From Kalymmatonema hyalinum WJT4-NPBG1 (GTDB lineage Bacteria; Cyanobacteriota; Cyanobacteriia; Cyanobacteriales; Nostocaceae), in the NCBI GenBank assembly GCA_019359075.1, contig JAHHIB010000045.1, positions 1 to 64,000 of the forward strand: a DNA stretch of 64,000 nt, in the 5' to 3' direction. The position numbers and the translations under genes are program-made. The notes beneath the pieces are model-generated. The model did no database searches. It worked only from the letters and a program-made list of their open reading frames with translations, and was not told where the DNA came from. This document shows, in pieces, positions 18,307 through 26,942 of this stretch; the stretch's first letter is position 1; each line of letters starts with the position of its first letter.

Positions 18307-18915
18307 TTCTAAAGTACAACCTTCGAGTTTGGCAGTTGAATGATCAAGCGATTAAGGTAGAGCGATCGCCTTCTTATGCTGACACTTTCTCAGGACTTAC
18401 GCAAAGTCGAGAATGTCATACTGAGCGAAACGGAGTGTAGCGAAGTATCAAGGGAGTTCTGAGTCCCTTCGGGACACGCTGCGCGTACCCCTAGCGGGGG
18501 CGCTTTGCGCTTACGTTTCGCGCTTCGCTACACTCAGAATGACAGTTTTTCATTAAAATGCGTAAGTCCTGTTTCTGTTCCAAGGGACAAGTTTCGAGTT
18601 TGCAAGTCCATTAGTGAAGCTTGCAAGTGGAGCGATCGCTCACTCAAGCTGACAATTCGTGTTTCAAGGGACAAGTTTCGAGTTTGCAAGTCCAATAGTA
18701 AAGCTTACAGGTAGAGCGATCGCCGTTTCAAGGTGACAATTGATGTTCCAAAGGGCAACTTTCTGCTTTAAAAGTCCAATGATCAAGCGATTAAGGTAGA
18801 GCGATCGCCCTCTAAATCTCATAACTGGTGTTCCAATGGACAACTTTCGAGCTTAGAAGTCCAATGATGAAGCGATAGAGGTGGAGCGATTGCGCTCTGC
18901 GCAGTGCCCCTTGGG
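18307..18915. repeat. Degenerate 84-bp tandem repeat, five units, each with a HIP1-type site
   Basis: Units start at 18307, 18578, 18662, 18746 and 18831, so spacing between adjacent units is 84-85 bp. Each has a TTCCAAGGGACAA-like start, a GAGTTTGCAAGTCCAAT core and GAGCGATCGCC near the two-thirds point. The first unit is separated from the second by the inverted-repeat element. Confidence 0.75.
18391..18571. mobile_element. 181-bp MITE-like element, copy 1
   Basis: It starts CAGGACTTACGCA and ends TGCGTAAGTCCTG, a perfect 13-bp terminal inverted repeat. TTTCT flanks it on both sides (18386-18390 and 18572-18576), a 5-bp target duplication. Internal arms (GAATGTCATACTGAGCG and CACTCAGAATGACAG) are shared with the second copy at 51786-51963, which lies in the opposite orientation. 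It has no coding capacity. Confidence 0.85.
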
Positions 18916-19033
18916 CAATCGCCTGCTTATACTTTTCCAAGCTTCAACCTCTATACTTGACTTGTAGATGCAAGACTTATCAGTAGAATTTGGACTACCT
19001 TTAATATATTGAATAATAGCTCAGTGATTGCTG

Positions 19034-19435
19034 ATGACTCAGGAAGAATTGCTGCGGGTAATTGAACAGGCGGCGAGTGAGGGGGTGACAGAACTCGACC
19101 TCTCTGGTAATGATTTGACGGTTTTACCGCCTGAGATTGGCAAGTTGACTCAACTCAAAAAACTCATTCTTGGCAAATATAAATATAATGACAAGGGCAA
19201 TATTGTTGGTACTATCGGGAATAAGCTGAGTGCTTTACCTGCAGAAATTGGGCAGCTTCATTATCTTGAAGAACTTCAGGTTGTTGATAATCGCTTAAGC
19301 AGTTTGCCACAGGAAATTGGACAACTCACCAACCTGCAAACGCTCGACCTCACCAAGAATCAACTGAGGCACTGCCACAGGAAATTGGACAACTCACCAA
19401 CGTGCAAACGCTCGACCTCATCGGCAATCAACTGA
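19034..19435 (+). CDS. LRR-Roc/COR-TIR protein, 5-prime part (frame-shifted)
   Basis: This is the N-terminal piece of a split gene. From ATG 19034 it encodes a short helical cap (TQEELLRVIEQAASEGV) and leucine-rich repeats of the LxxLDLxxNxLxxLPxEIGxL type. It then leaves frame at 19366-19370 (CTGAGGCACTG where other units read CTGAGCGCACTG) and stops at 19433-19435 after about 20 out-of-frame codons. The rest of the protein continues in another frame from about 19495. See the 68-bp repeat entry: the break depends on repeat copy number. As read, this piece alone would be a free LRR peptide. Confidence 0.7.
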   Translation: MTQEELLRVIEQAASEGVTELDLSGNDLTVLPPEIGKLTQLKKLILGKYKYNDKGNIVGTIGNKLSALPAEIGQLHYLEELQVVDNRLSSLPQEIGQLTNLQTLDLTKNQLRHCHRKLDNSPTCKRSTSSAIN

Positions 19436-19493
19436 GGCACTGCCACAGGAAATTGGACAACTCACCAACGTGCAAACGCTCGACCTCATCGGC
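19358..19493. repeat. Two identical 68-bp units that set the reading frame
   Basis: Units at 19358-19425 and 19426-19493 are identical. Each is one base shorter than the 69-bp LRR units that follow at 19494, 19563, 19632 and 19701. Two copies give a net shift of -2; three copies would give -3 and restore the frame. Confidence 0.85.
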
Positions 19494-21830
19494 AATCAAC
19501 TGAGCGCACTGTCACCGGAATTTGGACAACTCACCAACGTGCAAACGCTCTACCTCAGCAGCAATCAACTGAGCGCACTGTCACCGGAAATTGGACAACT
19601 CACCAACCTGCAATCGCTCGACCTCCGCAGCAATCAACTGAGCGCACTGCCACCGGAAATTGTCCAACTCACCAAGCTGCAAACGCTCGACCTCCGCAGC
19701 AATCAACTGAGCGCACTGCCAGCGGAAATCAAGGAACTGACAAAACTTGAAAGCTTGGATCTTCGTGGAAATCCAGTCCCGATTCCACCTGAGATTTTGG
19801 GATCGAAAAAGTTGTCGGAAAATCCGGGCGATGTAAATGAAATTCTCGATTTCTATTTCCGCGTGCAAGATCCAAAAGAAACCGAACCCCTTTATGAAGC
19901 GAAATTCTTGATTGTTGGCGAAGGGGGAGCCGGGAAAACTTCCTTAGCCAAGAAAATTGCAGACGAAACTTACGAACTCCAGTCGGATGAGGAATCCACC
20001 CAAGGCATTGACGTGATCCGGTGGGACTTCACACAGCCCAATGGACAACCCTTTCGCGTCAATGTTTGGGACTTTGGCGGACAGGAAATCTATCATCAAA
20101 CTCACCAATTTTTCCTGACTGAGCGTTCTCTCTATGCCTTAGTTGCCGATACTCGTAAAGAAAACACAGACTTTTACTGGTGGCTCAAGGTTGTTGAACT
20201 CTTGAGCGACAATAGCCCAGTTCTGATCATCAAAAATGAAAAACAAGACCGTCAGTGCGAAGTCAATGAGCGCCAGTTGCGGGGAGAATTTACTAACTTG
20301 GAGAAAATTCTGCCAACCAACTTAGCCACCAATCGTGGTTTATCGGAAATTAAAGACGCCATTCAGGATTACATCAGCAGGCTTCCCCACGTCGGCACAC
20401 CTTTGCCAAAACTCTGGGTGAGAGTCCGTTCAGCCTTAGAAAACTATTCCCGCAACTACATCAGCCTTGAAGAATACTGCACCCTTTGCCGAAATAATAA
20501 ACTAACTGACCGTAAAGATATGTTGCTCCTTAGCCGCTATCTGCATGACCTCGGCGTTTATCTGCACTTTCAAAATGATTCTACACTCAAACACTATGTC
20601 ATCCTCAAACCAGAATGGGGAACTAGTGCTGTCTACAAAGTTTTGGACAATAAAACCGTTAGGCAAAATCAGGGGCGCTTTACCCAGGATGATCTTGTCA
20701 ATATCTGGAATGAAGTTGAATATGCCGATATGCGAGATGAACTGCTTCATTTGATGATGCGGTTCAAACTCTGCTACAAAATTCCCACCCGTTCTGACAC
20801 CTATATTGCACCTCACCTGCTTTCGGTTGACAAACCTGACTACACTTGGGACGAAACCAACAACCTGATTTTGCGCTATGAGTATGATTTCATGCCCAAA
20901 GGTATCCTCACCCGCTTCATCGTTGAGACACACATTTGGATTGAACAACAAAAACTCGTTTGGAAAAACGGCGTTGTTCTCAACAAAGACGAAACCCGCG
21001 CCGAAGTTATTGAAAACTACAATCAAAGGGAAATTAAAATTCGTATCGAAGGAAACCGCAAGAAAGAACTGCTAGCAGTTGTCACCCACGAACTCGACAA
21101 AATCCATCAGTCTTTCGAGCGTTTGAAGTATCAAACCCTTGTTCCCTGCAATTGCGCAAGCTGTCAAGGAAGTCAGACGCCTCATTCTTATCCTATGGAC
21201 GTGCTGCGTAGGTTTCTAGATAATCGTCAGTACGAAATCCAATGTCAGAAAAGCTTTCAAATGGTTGATGTCCGAAAGTTGATTGACGATGTTATGCAGC
21301 AAACCTTCGGTGCACATAGGGAACTCAAGTCTCAAGCAGTACCGTTGCAACGAGAACTGGAACAGGAGAAAAAAGCATTGTTGACCCCAAGCAGAAACCT
21401 CGTTTTCATCAGCTATAGTCATAAAGATAAAAAGTGGTTTAACGACCTCAAAACTCATCTAGAACCATTGATTAGAGAAAAGAATTTGCAACTGTGGGAT
21501 GATACCCAAATCCAGCCTGGTGCTGTGTGGCGAGATGAAATTGCCAAAGCTCTCGCCGCTGCAAAAGTTGCTTTGTTGCTGGTTAGTCCTAATTTTTTAG
21601 CATCAGACTATATCAGTAAAAAAGAATTACCACCTCTATTAGAAAACGCTGGAGCAGGAGTCACAATTTTTTGGATACCGTTGCGTTCTAGCAGTTACAA
21701 AGAAACAGCAATTGAAAAGTATCAAGCAGCCCACTCTCCTGATAAACCATTGAACAACATTCCCACAGCAAAACGAGATAAAGCTTGGGTAGAAATCTGT
21801 AGTAAAATCAAAACAGCAGCGAACCTTTAG
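19470..21830 (+). CDS. LRR-Roc/COR-TIR protein, main part
   Basis: This frame of up to 786 codons has no natural start of its own; the first candidate is an internal GTG in an LRR. Order: five further LRR units, then a Roc GTPase with P-loop VGEGGAGKTSLA, switch WDFGGQEIYHQTH and G4-like IIKNEKQD. A COR-like region follows (about 330-600) with a small Cys cluster PCNCASC. A C-terminal TIR domain spans about 645-780 (LVFISYSHKDKKWF, LQLWDDTQIQPG, LLLVSPNFLASDYISKKEL). TIR domains of this kind often act as NAD-degrading or signalling effectors, with Roc-COR as a GTP switch and LRR as sensor. It probably belongs to the immune-like genes of the window. Expression requires restoring frame with the upstream part. 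Confidence 0.85.
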   Translation: MQTLDLIGNQLSALSPEFGQLTNVQTLYLSSNQLSALSPEIGQLTNLQSLDLRSNQLSALPPEIVQLTKLQTLDLRSNQLSALPAEIKELTKLESLDLRGNPVPIPPEILGSKKLSENPGDVNEILDFYFRVQDPKETEPLYEAKFLIVGEGGAGKTSLAKKIADETYELQSDEESTQGIDVIRWDFTQPNGQPFRVNVWDFGGQEIYHQTHQFFLTERSLYALVADTRKENTDFYWWLKVVELLSDNSPVLIIKNEKQDRQCEVNERQLRGEFTNLEKILPTNLATNRGLSEIKDAIQDYISRLPHVGTPLPKLWVRVRSALENYSRNYISLEEYCTLCRNNKLTDRKDMLLLSRYLHDLGVYLHFQNDSTLKHYVILKPEWGTSAVYKVLDNKTVRQNQGRFTQDDLVNIWNEVEYADMRDELLHLMMRFKLCYKIPTRSDTYIAPHLLSVDKPDYTWDETNNLILRYEYDFMPKGILTRFIVETHIWIEQQKLVWKNGVVLNKDETRAEVIENYNQREIKIRIEGNRKKELLAVVTHELDKIHQSFERLKYQTLVPCNCASCQGSQTPHSYPMDVLRRFLDNRQYEIQCQKSFQMVDVRKLIDDVMQQTFGAHRELKSQAVPLQRELEQEKKALLTPSRNLVFISYSHKDKKWFNDLKTHLEPLIREKNLQLWDDTQIQPGAVWRDEIAKALAAAKVALLLVSPNFLASDYISKKELPPLLENAGAGVTIFWIPLRSSSYKETAIEKYQAAHSPDKPLNNIPTAKRDKAWVEICSKIKTAANL

Positions 21831-21889
21831 TTAGTGCGATTTAGTTAGTGCGATCGCCTTCGTAAAAATACAACTGGCAATGATGAGTA

Positions 21890-22273
21890 TCAGTCGTTAT
21901 CTACTTGTTTATCTTTTTGTTTCTGCTCAAACTGAGCCACTATCTGCTGAATTTCTTCTGTAGCAATATCTTCCTGTTCAGATTTAGAATAGATAGTAAT
22001 TAAGATAATCTTTGTGCTGGTTTTAACATAATATATCAGTCGATATCCACCACTCTTACCCTTTTGGATATCGCTATTTTTTACCCGTAGCTTAAAAATT
22101 GTATACCCTACTCCTGGTATCTGGTCACCTGGTAACTTTCCAGATTGAAGCTCTTCAATAATGGGCTGGATATCGCTGCGAATATTGCGGTACTTTTTCG
22201 CCAAAATCCGCAAGTTGCGCTTGAATTTAGCAGTTACCTCAACCTGAATTAAAGGTGAGTCATTCTGCATCAA
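21890..22273 (-). CDS. RelE/ParE-superfamily toxin
   Basis: This small basic protein of about 126 residues (ATG at 22273 or 22270) has the RelE fold signature. The text FKRNLRILAKKYRNIRSDI is followed by a GDQIPGVG loop, FKLRVKNSD and KGKSGGYRLIYYV, ending in hydrophobic strand ILITIYSKS. Family members cleave mRNA at the ribosome or poison gyrase. Active-site detail is too variable to say which. It overlaps the upstream antitoxin gene by about a dozen bases, so the two are one operon. Confidence 0.8.
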   Translation of the reverse strand: MMQNDSPLIQVEVTAKFKRNLRILAKKYRNIRSDIQPIIEELQSGKLPGDQIPGVGYTIFKLRVKNSDIQKGKSGGYRLIYYVKTSTKIILITIYSKSEQEDIATEEIQQIVAQFEQKQKDKQVDND

Positions 22274-22517
22274 TTCCTTCCCACAGTTGAGAAACAGGTA
22301 AAGTGTTTCCTATCATGGCATCATACCAACCTTGACGAAAACTTTCTGCGGCAGATTCGGATATTTCCTCATCCTCCTCGTGCTTGTTTTCTTTCTCAGC
22401 TTCTTCAGGGAGCAGTACAATGACTCTAACGCGAGTATGCTTGTCCACACTCAAGGGTACATCTAAGGAAAGTTGACCTTGCTCATCGACAGTTCCCATG
22501 ATTTCAATAGCTTTCAT
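22260..22517 (-). CDS. Antitoxin partner of the RelE-type toxin
   Basis: This is about 85 residues from the ATG at 22517 (MKAIEIMGTVDEQGQ). A frame reaching 22544 adds nine residues that look untranslated. The first half is a short beta-rich segment (GQLSLDVPLSVDKHTRVRVIVLLPEE) typical of cyanobacterial AbrB-like or stabilising antitoxins. The second half is a Glu-rich linker and an amphipathic helix (AAESFRQGWYDAMIG), the likely toxin-binding part. It overlaps the toxin start. Confidence 0.7.
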   Translation of the reverse strand: MKAIEIMGTVDEQGQLSLDVPLSVDKHTRVRVIVLLPEEAEKENKHEEDEEISESAAESFRQGWYDAMIGNTLPVSQLWEGIDAE

Positions 22518-22603
22518 GACTCCTCCAAGGGGACTTGCTTTCACTACTTTAGTACCAAGTCGCTAGAGTAATCCTATTTAATTTGTAAGAATTGAAAGCC
22601 ACA

Positions 22604-22634
22604 GATCCCCGACTTCTTTAAGAAGTCGGGGATC
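22604..22634. repeat. 31-base perfect palindrome, terminator-like
   Basis: GATCCCCGACTTCTT-T-AAGAAGTCGGGGATC followed by TTGTTT. It lies in the 310-base gap 22545-22855 between two minus-strand genes. The same kind of palindrome is dispersed in many cyanobacterial genomes (from memory). No gene was seen in this gap. Confidence 0.6.
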
Positions 22635-22855
22635 TTGTTTGTCACGTAGCCGAAGGCAGCCCGCAGGGCTTATGATTTAGGATTGCTTTGTAGTGCTGGC
22701 ATCTTGCCCGCTTGAGAATAAAGTAAGGAGTTTTCCGGCTCGCACTACCGTCTTTTTTATATGCATTGGCATGTTCCCGAATAAACAGAGCGATCGCCTT
22801 TGGCGGGCACTCCGTGCCATCGCACTTCGGGCATAGCCTCTGGTTTGGAGAATCG

Positions 22856-23458
22856 CTACTTCCGTTTTGCCTTTACTGCCCTAGACTCCACTGTGAATGC
22901 TGGAATGTCTTGCAGTTCAGTTTCACTCAGGCTGTATTGTTCACAAACCAAGCTTAGACGAGTGCCGGTGGTTTTAACCGCATTCACAGAATGCATCAGA
23001 TCGCCCTGAAAATACAGTAGCGTGTTAGCTTGTGGCTTAATCTGCCCGACTTGCTGTTTTTGACGGCGCAACACCAGTTCTCCGCCTTGCAAGTTTGGCG
23101 GTACTTGCACATAAAGAACACTCACGACCACGGGAGGCTCAACCGTTTTGCAGTAAGAGCGCAGCGAACGATCAATATGAGGATCGACGCGGGAGCCTTC
23201 TTTGAGCAGCAGCGGGTTAAGATAGAAAGCGTTGCAGGTGGGCTGTAGCGCCTGGTCGAGATAGGGCTTGAAAAAGGGAAACCGCCGTTCAACTTCTGCA
23301 AGTTCTGAACGTTGGAATACCACAGAAAACCCTTTGGTGTCAACAAAGTCGCGGTTAAGATTGTTGATTCCAAGATAAGCGCACGCTAGAATCTCTCCTC
23401 GCAAATCGTTGAGGTAAGTGATTGGGAAAGCGTCCTGGTGTTGAGAATAGTACTTCAA
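22856..23458 (-). CDS. 2-oxoglutarate/Fe(II)-dependent oxygenase (prolyl 4-hydroxylase-like)
   Basis: This 200-aa soluble protein has the double-stranded beta-helix iron site. The HxD motif is in VDPHIDRS (about residues 92-99), the distal His in DLMHSVNAV and the 2-oxoglutarate Arg in TGTRLSLV. Length and motif spacing fit the small PKHD-type hydroxylases. The substrate is unknown. It uses the ATG at 23458. A repeat and a small plus-strand reading frame lie upstream. Confidence 0.8.
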   Translation of the reverse strand: MKYYSQHQDAFPITYLNDLRGEILACAYLGINNLNRDFVDTKGFSVVFQRSELAEVERRFPFFKPYLDQALQPTCNAFYLNPLLLKEGSRVDPHIDRSLRSYCKTVEPPVVVSVLYVQVPPNLQGGELVLRRQKQQVGQIKPQANTLLYFQGDLMHSVNAVKTTGTRLSLVCEQYSLSETELQDIPAFTVESRAVKAKRK

Positions 23459-23557
23459 GTTTTCAAGGAGTTTAGGAGTTTCAAGGTGAGCAGAGATTCA
23501 GATTGGTAATCAGGCGAATGCCTTTGGCACGCTACAAAGAACGCCAGCCTGAATAAC

Positions 23558-23588
23558 TGAAGTTTAGACTAAAAGTTAGCGATCGCCA
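23558..23588. repeat. Dispersed 30-bp repeat, copy 1
   Basis: The complement of GCGATCGCTAACTTTTAGTC plus TAAACTTCAG recurs almost exactly at 40625-40654 in the opposite orientation. It contains a HIP1 site. Confidence 0.5.
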
Positions 23589-23642
23589 CTTAAACAGCAC
23601 AAATGTACTAAAAAAGACAAATTTAAGTACAGGTATAAAAAA

Positions 23643-23765
23643 ATGAAGGAGAGCCCAAAGGTATCCTTTGGTGGGGTACCTCAGGACTCTCTAGGTATTC
23701 GTGAGAATTTTAGACAGCACGGATTTTGTCAATCACTTAATATTCTGAAAAGGGATTCCTGCTAA
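23643..23765 (+). CDS. Possible 40-aa small protein or structured RNA
   Basis: ATG 23643 opens 40 codons to TAA, with text such as MKESPKVSFGGVPQDSLGIR. The same bases fold: CCAAAGG-TAT-CCTTTGG nested in a GAGAG/CTCTC outer stem (about 23650-23692). Either a leader-type small protein or a non-coding RNA would explain the pattern. I do not recognise either. No strong ribosome site is visible (GGTATAAAAAA precedes the ATG). Confidence 0.3.
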   Translation: MKESPKVSFGGVPQDSLGIRENFRQHGFCQSLNILKRDSC

Positions 23766-23942
23766 GAATTATAATCAGGTCAAGAGGGAGAAAGGCGAGC
23801 GTCGATGCCTCTCCAACTCACTGTTATCAAATTATCATTATCATTAAAGATGACAGTCAGAAAAAGTGGTGGCTGTTTGTTAAACCGACCATTTTCTGGT
23901 CAATGCTGGAATTAAGAGAAAAATTCAGATAGACCATGATCC

Positions 23943-23963
23943 AAGCCCAACCTTTATGGGCTT
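23943..23963 (+). terminator. Weak hairpin, possible terminator of the small unit
   Basis: AAGCCC-AACCTTTAT-GGGCTT is followed by CAAGTTTCC. It is about 180 bases downstream of the small frame at 23643-23765. Confidence 0.3.
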
Positions 23964-24126
23964 CAAGTTTCCGTTAAGAGAGTGGAAGATAACAAGCAGT
24001 TTGTCCTACCTCTATCAGATTTAAAAGCTACAGATAACAAGTCGAAAAACTATCAACTTCTTGATGATTATTCGCTTTGCTTCGTCAACTGGCGATGATA
24101 AAGCATATTGCCACAAATCATACTTA

Positions 24127-24543
24127 TCACGGCTGGAGCACGGAATTGATTTTTAATTCAGACAAACACTCCTCAAGCGACAATCCTTGTAAAATCTCCC
24201 ACCATTGTTCTGTATGCCTCATGTAAGCAACATTAAAACAATCTTTTCCTACATACTCCAAACGAGCAAATTTTGATTCAAAAGAAGGAGAGATGGCTCT
24301 AGGACTAGGACAATTAAAAATAGAACAAAAGTAAAAATAATTGCGATACCACTTGCCAAAGATATCTACTCGATAATTCCAATCATTATCTGTGGGTGGA
24401 GATTGAATATATTTTGGCTTGAATTCAGTTTCAATTAATTCATGACATTTTTGCAAAACTAATTGCTTCTCATCTTCTGGAACTTGGGGCTTCGGCTTTT
24501 TAGTTGTAGAAGGAAGCCAGATTTTTTTGGCTTTCTTAGCCAT
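24127..24543 (-). CDS. Conserved hypothetical protein
   Basis: This 138-aa product starts at ATG 24543 (MAKKAKKIWLPS). The longer frame to 24570 is unlikely, because the ATG at 24543 begins the lysine-rich start usual for small cytosolic proteins. The C-terminal half (KFARLEYVGKDCFNVAYMRH, then TEQWWEIL) has the look of a compact mixed alpha/beta domain with several aromatic residues. I cannot name the family. It diverges from the RarA-type gene. Confidence 0.6.
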   Translation of the reverse strand: MAKKAKKIWLPSTTKKPKPQVPEDEKQLVLQKCHELIETEFKPKYIQSPPTDNDWNYRVDIFGKWYRNYFYFCSIFNCPSPRAISPSFESKFARLEYVGKDCFNVAYMRHTEQWWEILQGLSLEECLSELKINSVLQP

Positions 24544-24703
24544 GAGATTCACCTCATCAGAGATTAACACAGCTATTTTAAGTATTGGTTCAGCTTACCA
24601 TCAATTAATATTTCTAAAGGAGCTAAAAGCAGTAATACAATGGCAAGATAGCAATTGAAAAAAGTTGCCTGGTTGCCACACGAACTGGCCAAACTGCATT
24701 CAT

Positions 24704-26929
24704 ATGGATTTATTTGAGCACAACTACCAACAACAAATATTAACAGAAGCCCCCTTAGCTGCGAGAATGCGCCCCCGCACCTTAGATGAATTTGTAGGAC
24801 AAGACCACATCATTGCACCAGGACGCTTACTCCGTCGTGCGATCGCTGCTGACCAATTATCCTCATTAATCTTCTTTGGTCCCCCAGGCACAGGCAAAAC
24901 AACTTTAGCTCGCATTATTGCCAATACGACGATTGCACACTTTATCGCTATCAATGCTGTTCTTGCAGGTGTCAAAGACATTCGAGATGCCATTTCAACA
25001 GCAACTGATAAGCGGAAATACCAAAATCAGCGCACAATTTTGTTTGTAGATGAAGTACACCGCTTCAATAAATCTCAACAGGATGCTCTGTTACCTTGGG
25101 TGGAAAATGGTACAGTAATTCTGATTGGCGCTACCACTGAAAATCCCTACTTCGAGGTCAACAAAGCTTTAGTTAGTCGTTCGCGAATTTTTCAACTCAA
25201 ACCACTTGAGGAAAAAGATTTACGCCAGGTTGTCACCCAAACGCTAACAGATCCCGAACGCGGTTATGGTCAATTGGCTGTGCAAATAGAACCAAATGCG
25301 CTGGAACACCTGGTTAATGTTGCTAACGGAGATGCGCGATCACTACTTAACGCCCTAGAGTTAGCTGTAGAAACCACACCACCAGATGCAGCAGGAGTTA
25401 TCCACATCACTTTAGGTGTAGCCGAAGAATCCATCCAACAAAGAGCAGTTCTTTATGACAAAGAAGGAGATGCTCACTTTGACACCATCAGTGCATATAT
25501 CAAAAGCATACGTGGTTCTGACCCTGATGCTGCTTTATACTGGCTGGCGCGGATGCTTTATGCTGGAGAAGACCCACGCTTTATTCTGCGCCGCCTGTTG
25601 ATTCAAGCGAGTGAAGATATTGGACTAGCAGATCCCCAGGCTGTAGTAGTCATTAATGCTTGCGCCCAAGCCTTTGACCGGGTAGGAATGCCAGAGGGAC
25701 GGTATCACCTTGCTCAAGCCACTCTTTATTTAGCTAATGCTCCGAAATCAAATAGTGTTATGGGTTTCTTTGATGCCTTAGCTACAGTAGAACGGGAGTT
25801 CCAAGCGGATATCCCCAATCATCTTAAAGATGCTAACCGCGATAAACAAGGCTTTGGACATGGAGCAGGTTACTTGTATCCCCACGCCTACCGTGACCAT
25901 TGGGTAGAACAGCAATATCTGCCCAAAAGTTTGCAAGGACAAGTCTTTTATCAGCCCTCAGAGATGGGCAAAGAAGCAGAAATCAAAACGGCTGTGGCTC
26001 GTCGCCGCGAAGCACAACTCGCAGCCGCAGTGGAAGGATTAGAAGTTGCTCCAACTGAAGTGCTAACTTATGGCGAAACCAATCAAAGTACAGACCGATG
26101 GTTGCAAAGAACTTTGGGACAAGTCGGGCAGCATCTTGCCGAATTACGCGATACAGTATTTCATATTGCTGCACCAGCGCGTCATCATATAATTCTAGAT
26201 TTGAATGCAGCAAGCGGCTTATTAACCTGGGAAGCAGTGCGTCGAGTCCCGGAAGGAAGTGTTTATGCTTGCGTGCATAATCAAGCTGATGCTCAAGCTT
26301 TAGCACAACAAGCTGCTACGCTCCCCGAACTGGTACGTCCAATTATTCTGAACACTTCTTTAAGCGAATTACCCAACTGTTTAGCAAACCTTACAGAAAA
26401 AGTAAAATTTGACCGGATTATTGGACGCAATGTCCTGATGAAAGAAGCAGAAAAATCTAGCCTTGTTCAAGCCTTAGTTAAATGGCTAAATCAGGAGGGA
26501 ATGATTGTGTTGGCAGAGACTGTCTCTCGCCACAGTCAAAGACTTTATAATTTACTGAATCCTGGTTGGGTTGAACAAAATTTATACGAAAAGTTAGTCG
26601 CAGCAGAAGAAGCAATTTACTCCGTTGCTTCCGACCATATGGTTAATTGGGATGTTAAGGATTTGAGGACAGCTTTTGAGAAAGCAGGTTTAGCAGTGGA
26701 GATAACACAGGAGCGAACCCAAACTCAAATGTACATCACGCCTAATTTACTAAACCGTTGGTTTACAACTTCGCAGACGACTACTCGCCCCAGTTATGCT
26801 ACTCGGTTAGCCGAGAATTTGAAACAAGAGGAAGTAGAAATTGTCAAAAATTTATTTCATCGTTACTTACTCAATCAAACTGTCAATTGGAACAACACAA
26901 TTGCTATTGTTAAAGGTAATTTCGTCTAA
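24704..26929 (+). CDS. rarA: RarA/MgsA-type AAA+ ATPase with a C-terminal methyltransferase-like domain
   Basis: This is 741 residues from ATG 24704 (MDLFEHNYQQ). The first 430 match replication-associated recombination protein A (MgsA/WHIP family): RMRPRTLDEFVGQDH, Walker A FFGPPGTGKTT, Walker B TILFVDEVHRF, sensor GATTENPYFEV, and the C-terminal tetramerisation text GHGAGYLYPHAY. The family acts at stalled replication forks. The last 300 residues are an added domain. HIILDLNAASGLLTW and FDRIIGRNVLMKEAE mimic SAM-methyltransferase motifs but lack a clean GxGxG, so activity is doubtful. The same long architecture is, from memory, usual in cyanobacteria. It forms a single-gene unit. Confidence 0.85.
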   Translation: MDLFEHNYQQQILTEAPLAARMRPRTLDEFVGQDHIIAPGRLLRRAIAADQLSSLIFFGPPGTGKTTLARIIANTTIAHFIAINAVLAGVKDIRDAISTATDKRKYQNQRTILFVDEVHRFNKSQQDALLPWVENGTVILIGATTENPYFEVNKALVSRSRIFQLKPLEEKDLRQVVTQTLTDPERGYGQLAVQIEPNALEHLVNVANGDARSLLNALELAVETTPPDAAGVIHITLGVAEESIQQRAVLYDKEGDAHFDTISAYIKSIRGSDPDAALYWLARMLYAGEDPRFILRRLLIQASEDIGLADPQAVVVINACAQAFDRVGMPEGRYHLAQATLYLANAPKSNSVMGFFDALATVEREFQADIPNHLKDANRDKQGFGHGAGYLYPHAYRDHWVEQQYLPKSLQGQVFYQPSEMGKEAEIKTAVARRREAQLAAAVEGLEVAPTEVLTYGETNQSTDRWLQRTLGQVGQHLAELRDTVFHIAAPARHHIILDLNAASGLLTWEAVRRVPEGSVYACVHNQADAQALAQQAATLPELVRPIILNTSLSELPNCLANLTEKVKFDRIIGRNVLMKEAEKSSLVQALVKWLNQEGMIVLAETVSRHSQRLYNLLNPGWVEQNLYEKLVAAEEAIYSVASDHMVNWDVKDLRTAFEKAGLAVEITQERTQTQMYITPNLLNRWFTTSQTTTRPSYATRLAENLKQEEVEIVKNLFHRYLLNQTVNWNNTIAIVKGNFV

Positions 26930-26942
26930 CAATTAGAAGAGT

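Larger units (their letters stand above)
18265..19027. other. Repeat-filled intergenic region
   Basis: This gap is almost entirely an 84-bp tandem repeat with one inserted inverted-repeat element, both listed separately. The last 110 bases (18916-19027) should hold the promoter of the LRR-Roc-TIR gene. No credible gene was seen. Confidence 0.7.
23459..24126. other. Intergenic with a small ORF or structured RNA and two repeats
   Basis: This gap holds a dispersed 30-bp repeat at 23558-23588, the small frame at 23643-23765 and a hairpin at 23943-23963. The remainder (about 23770-23940 and 23970-24126) shows no open frame. Confidence 0.5.

Noticed and set aside
18578-18915. Possible CRISPR array
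   Set aside because: Units are contiguous 84-bp repeats without spacers, and there are no cas genes.
20502-21026. Minus-strand frame within the Roc-COR region
   Set aside because: It is antisense to clear Roc/COR coding sequence.
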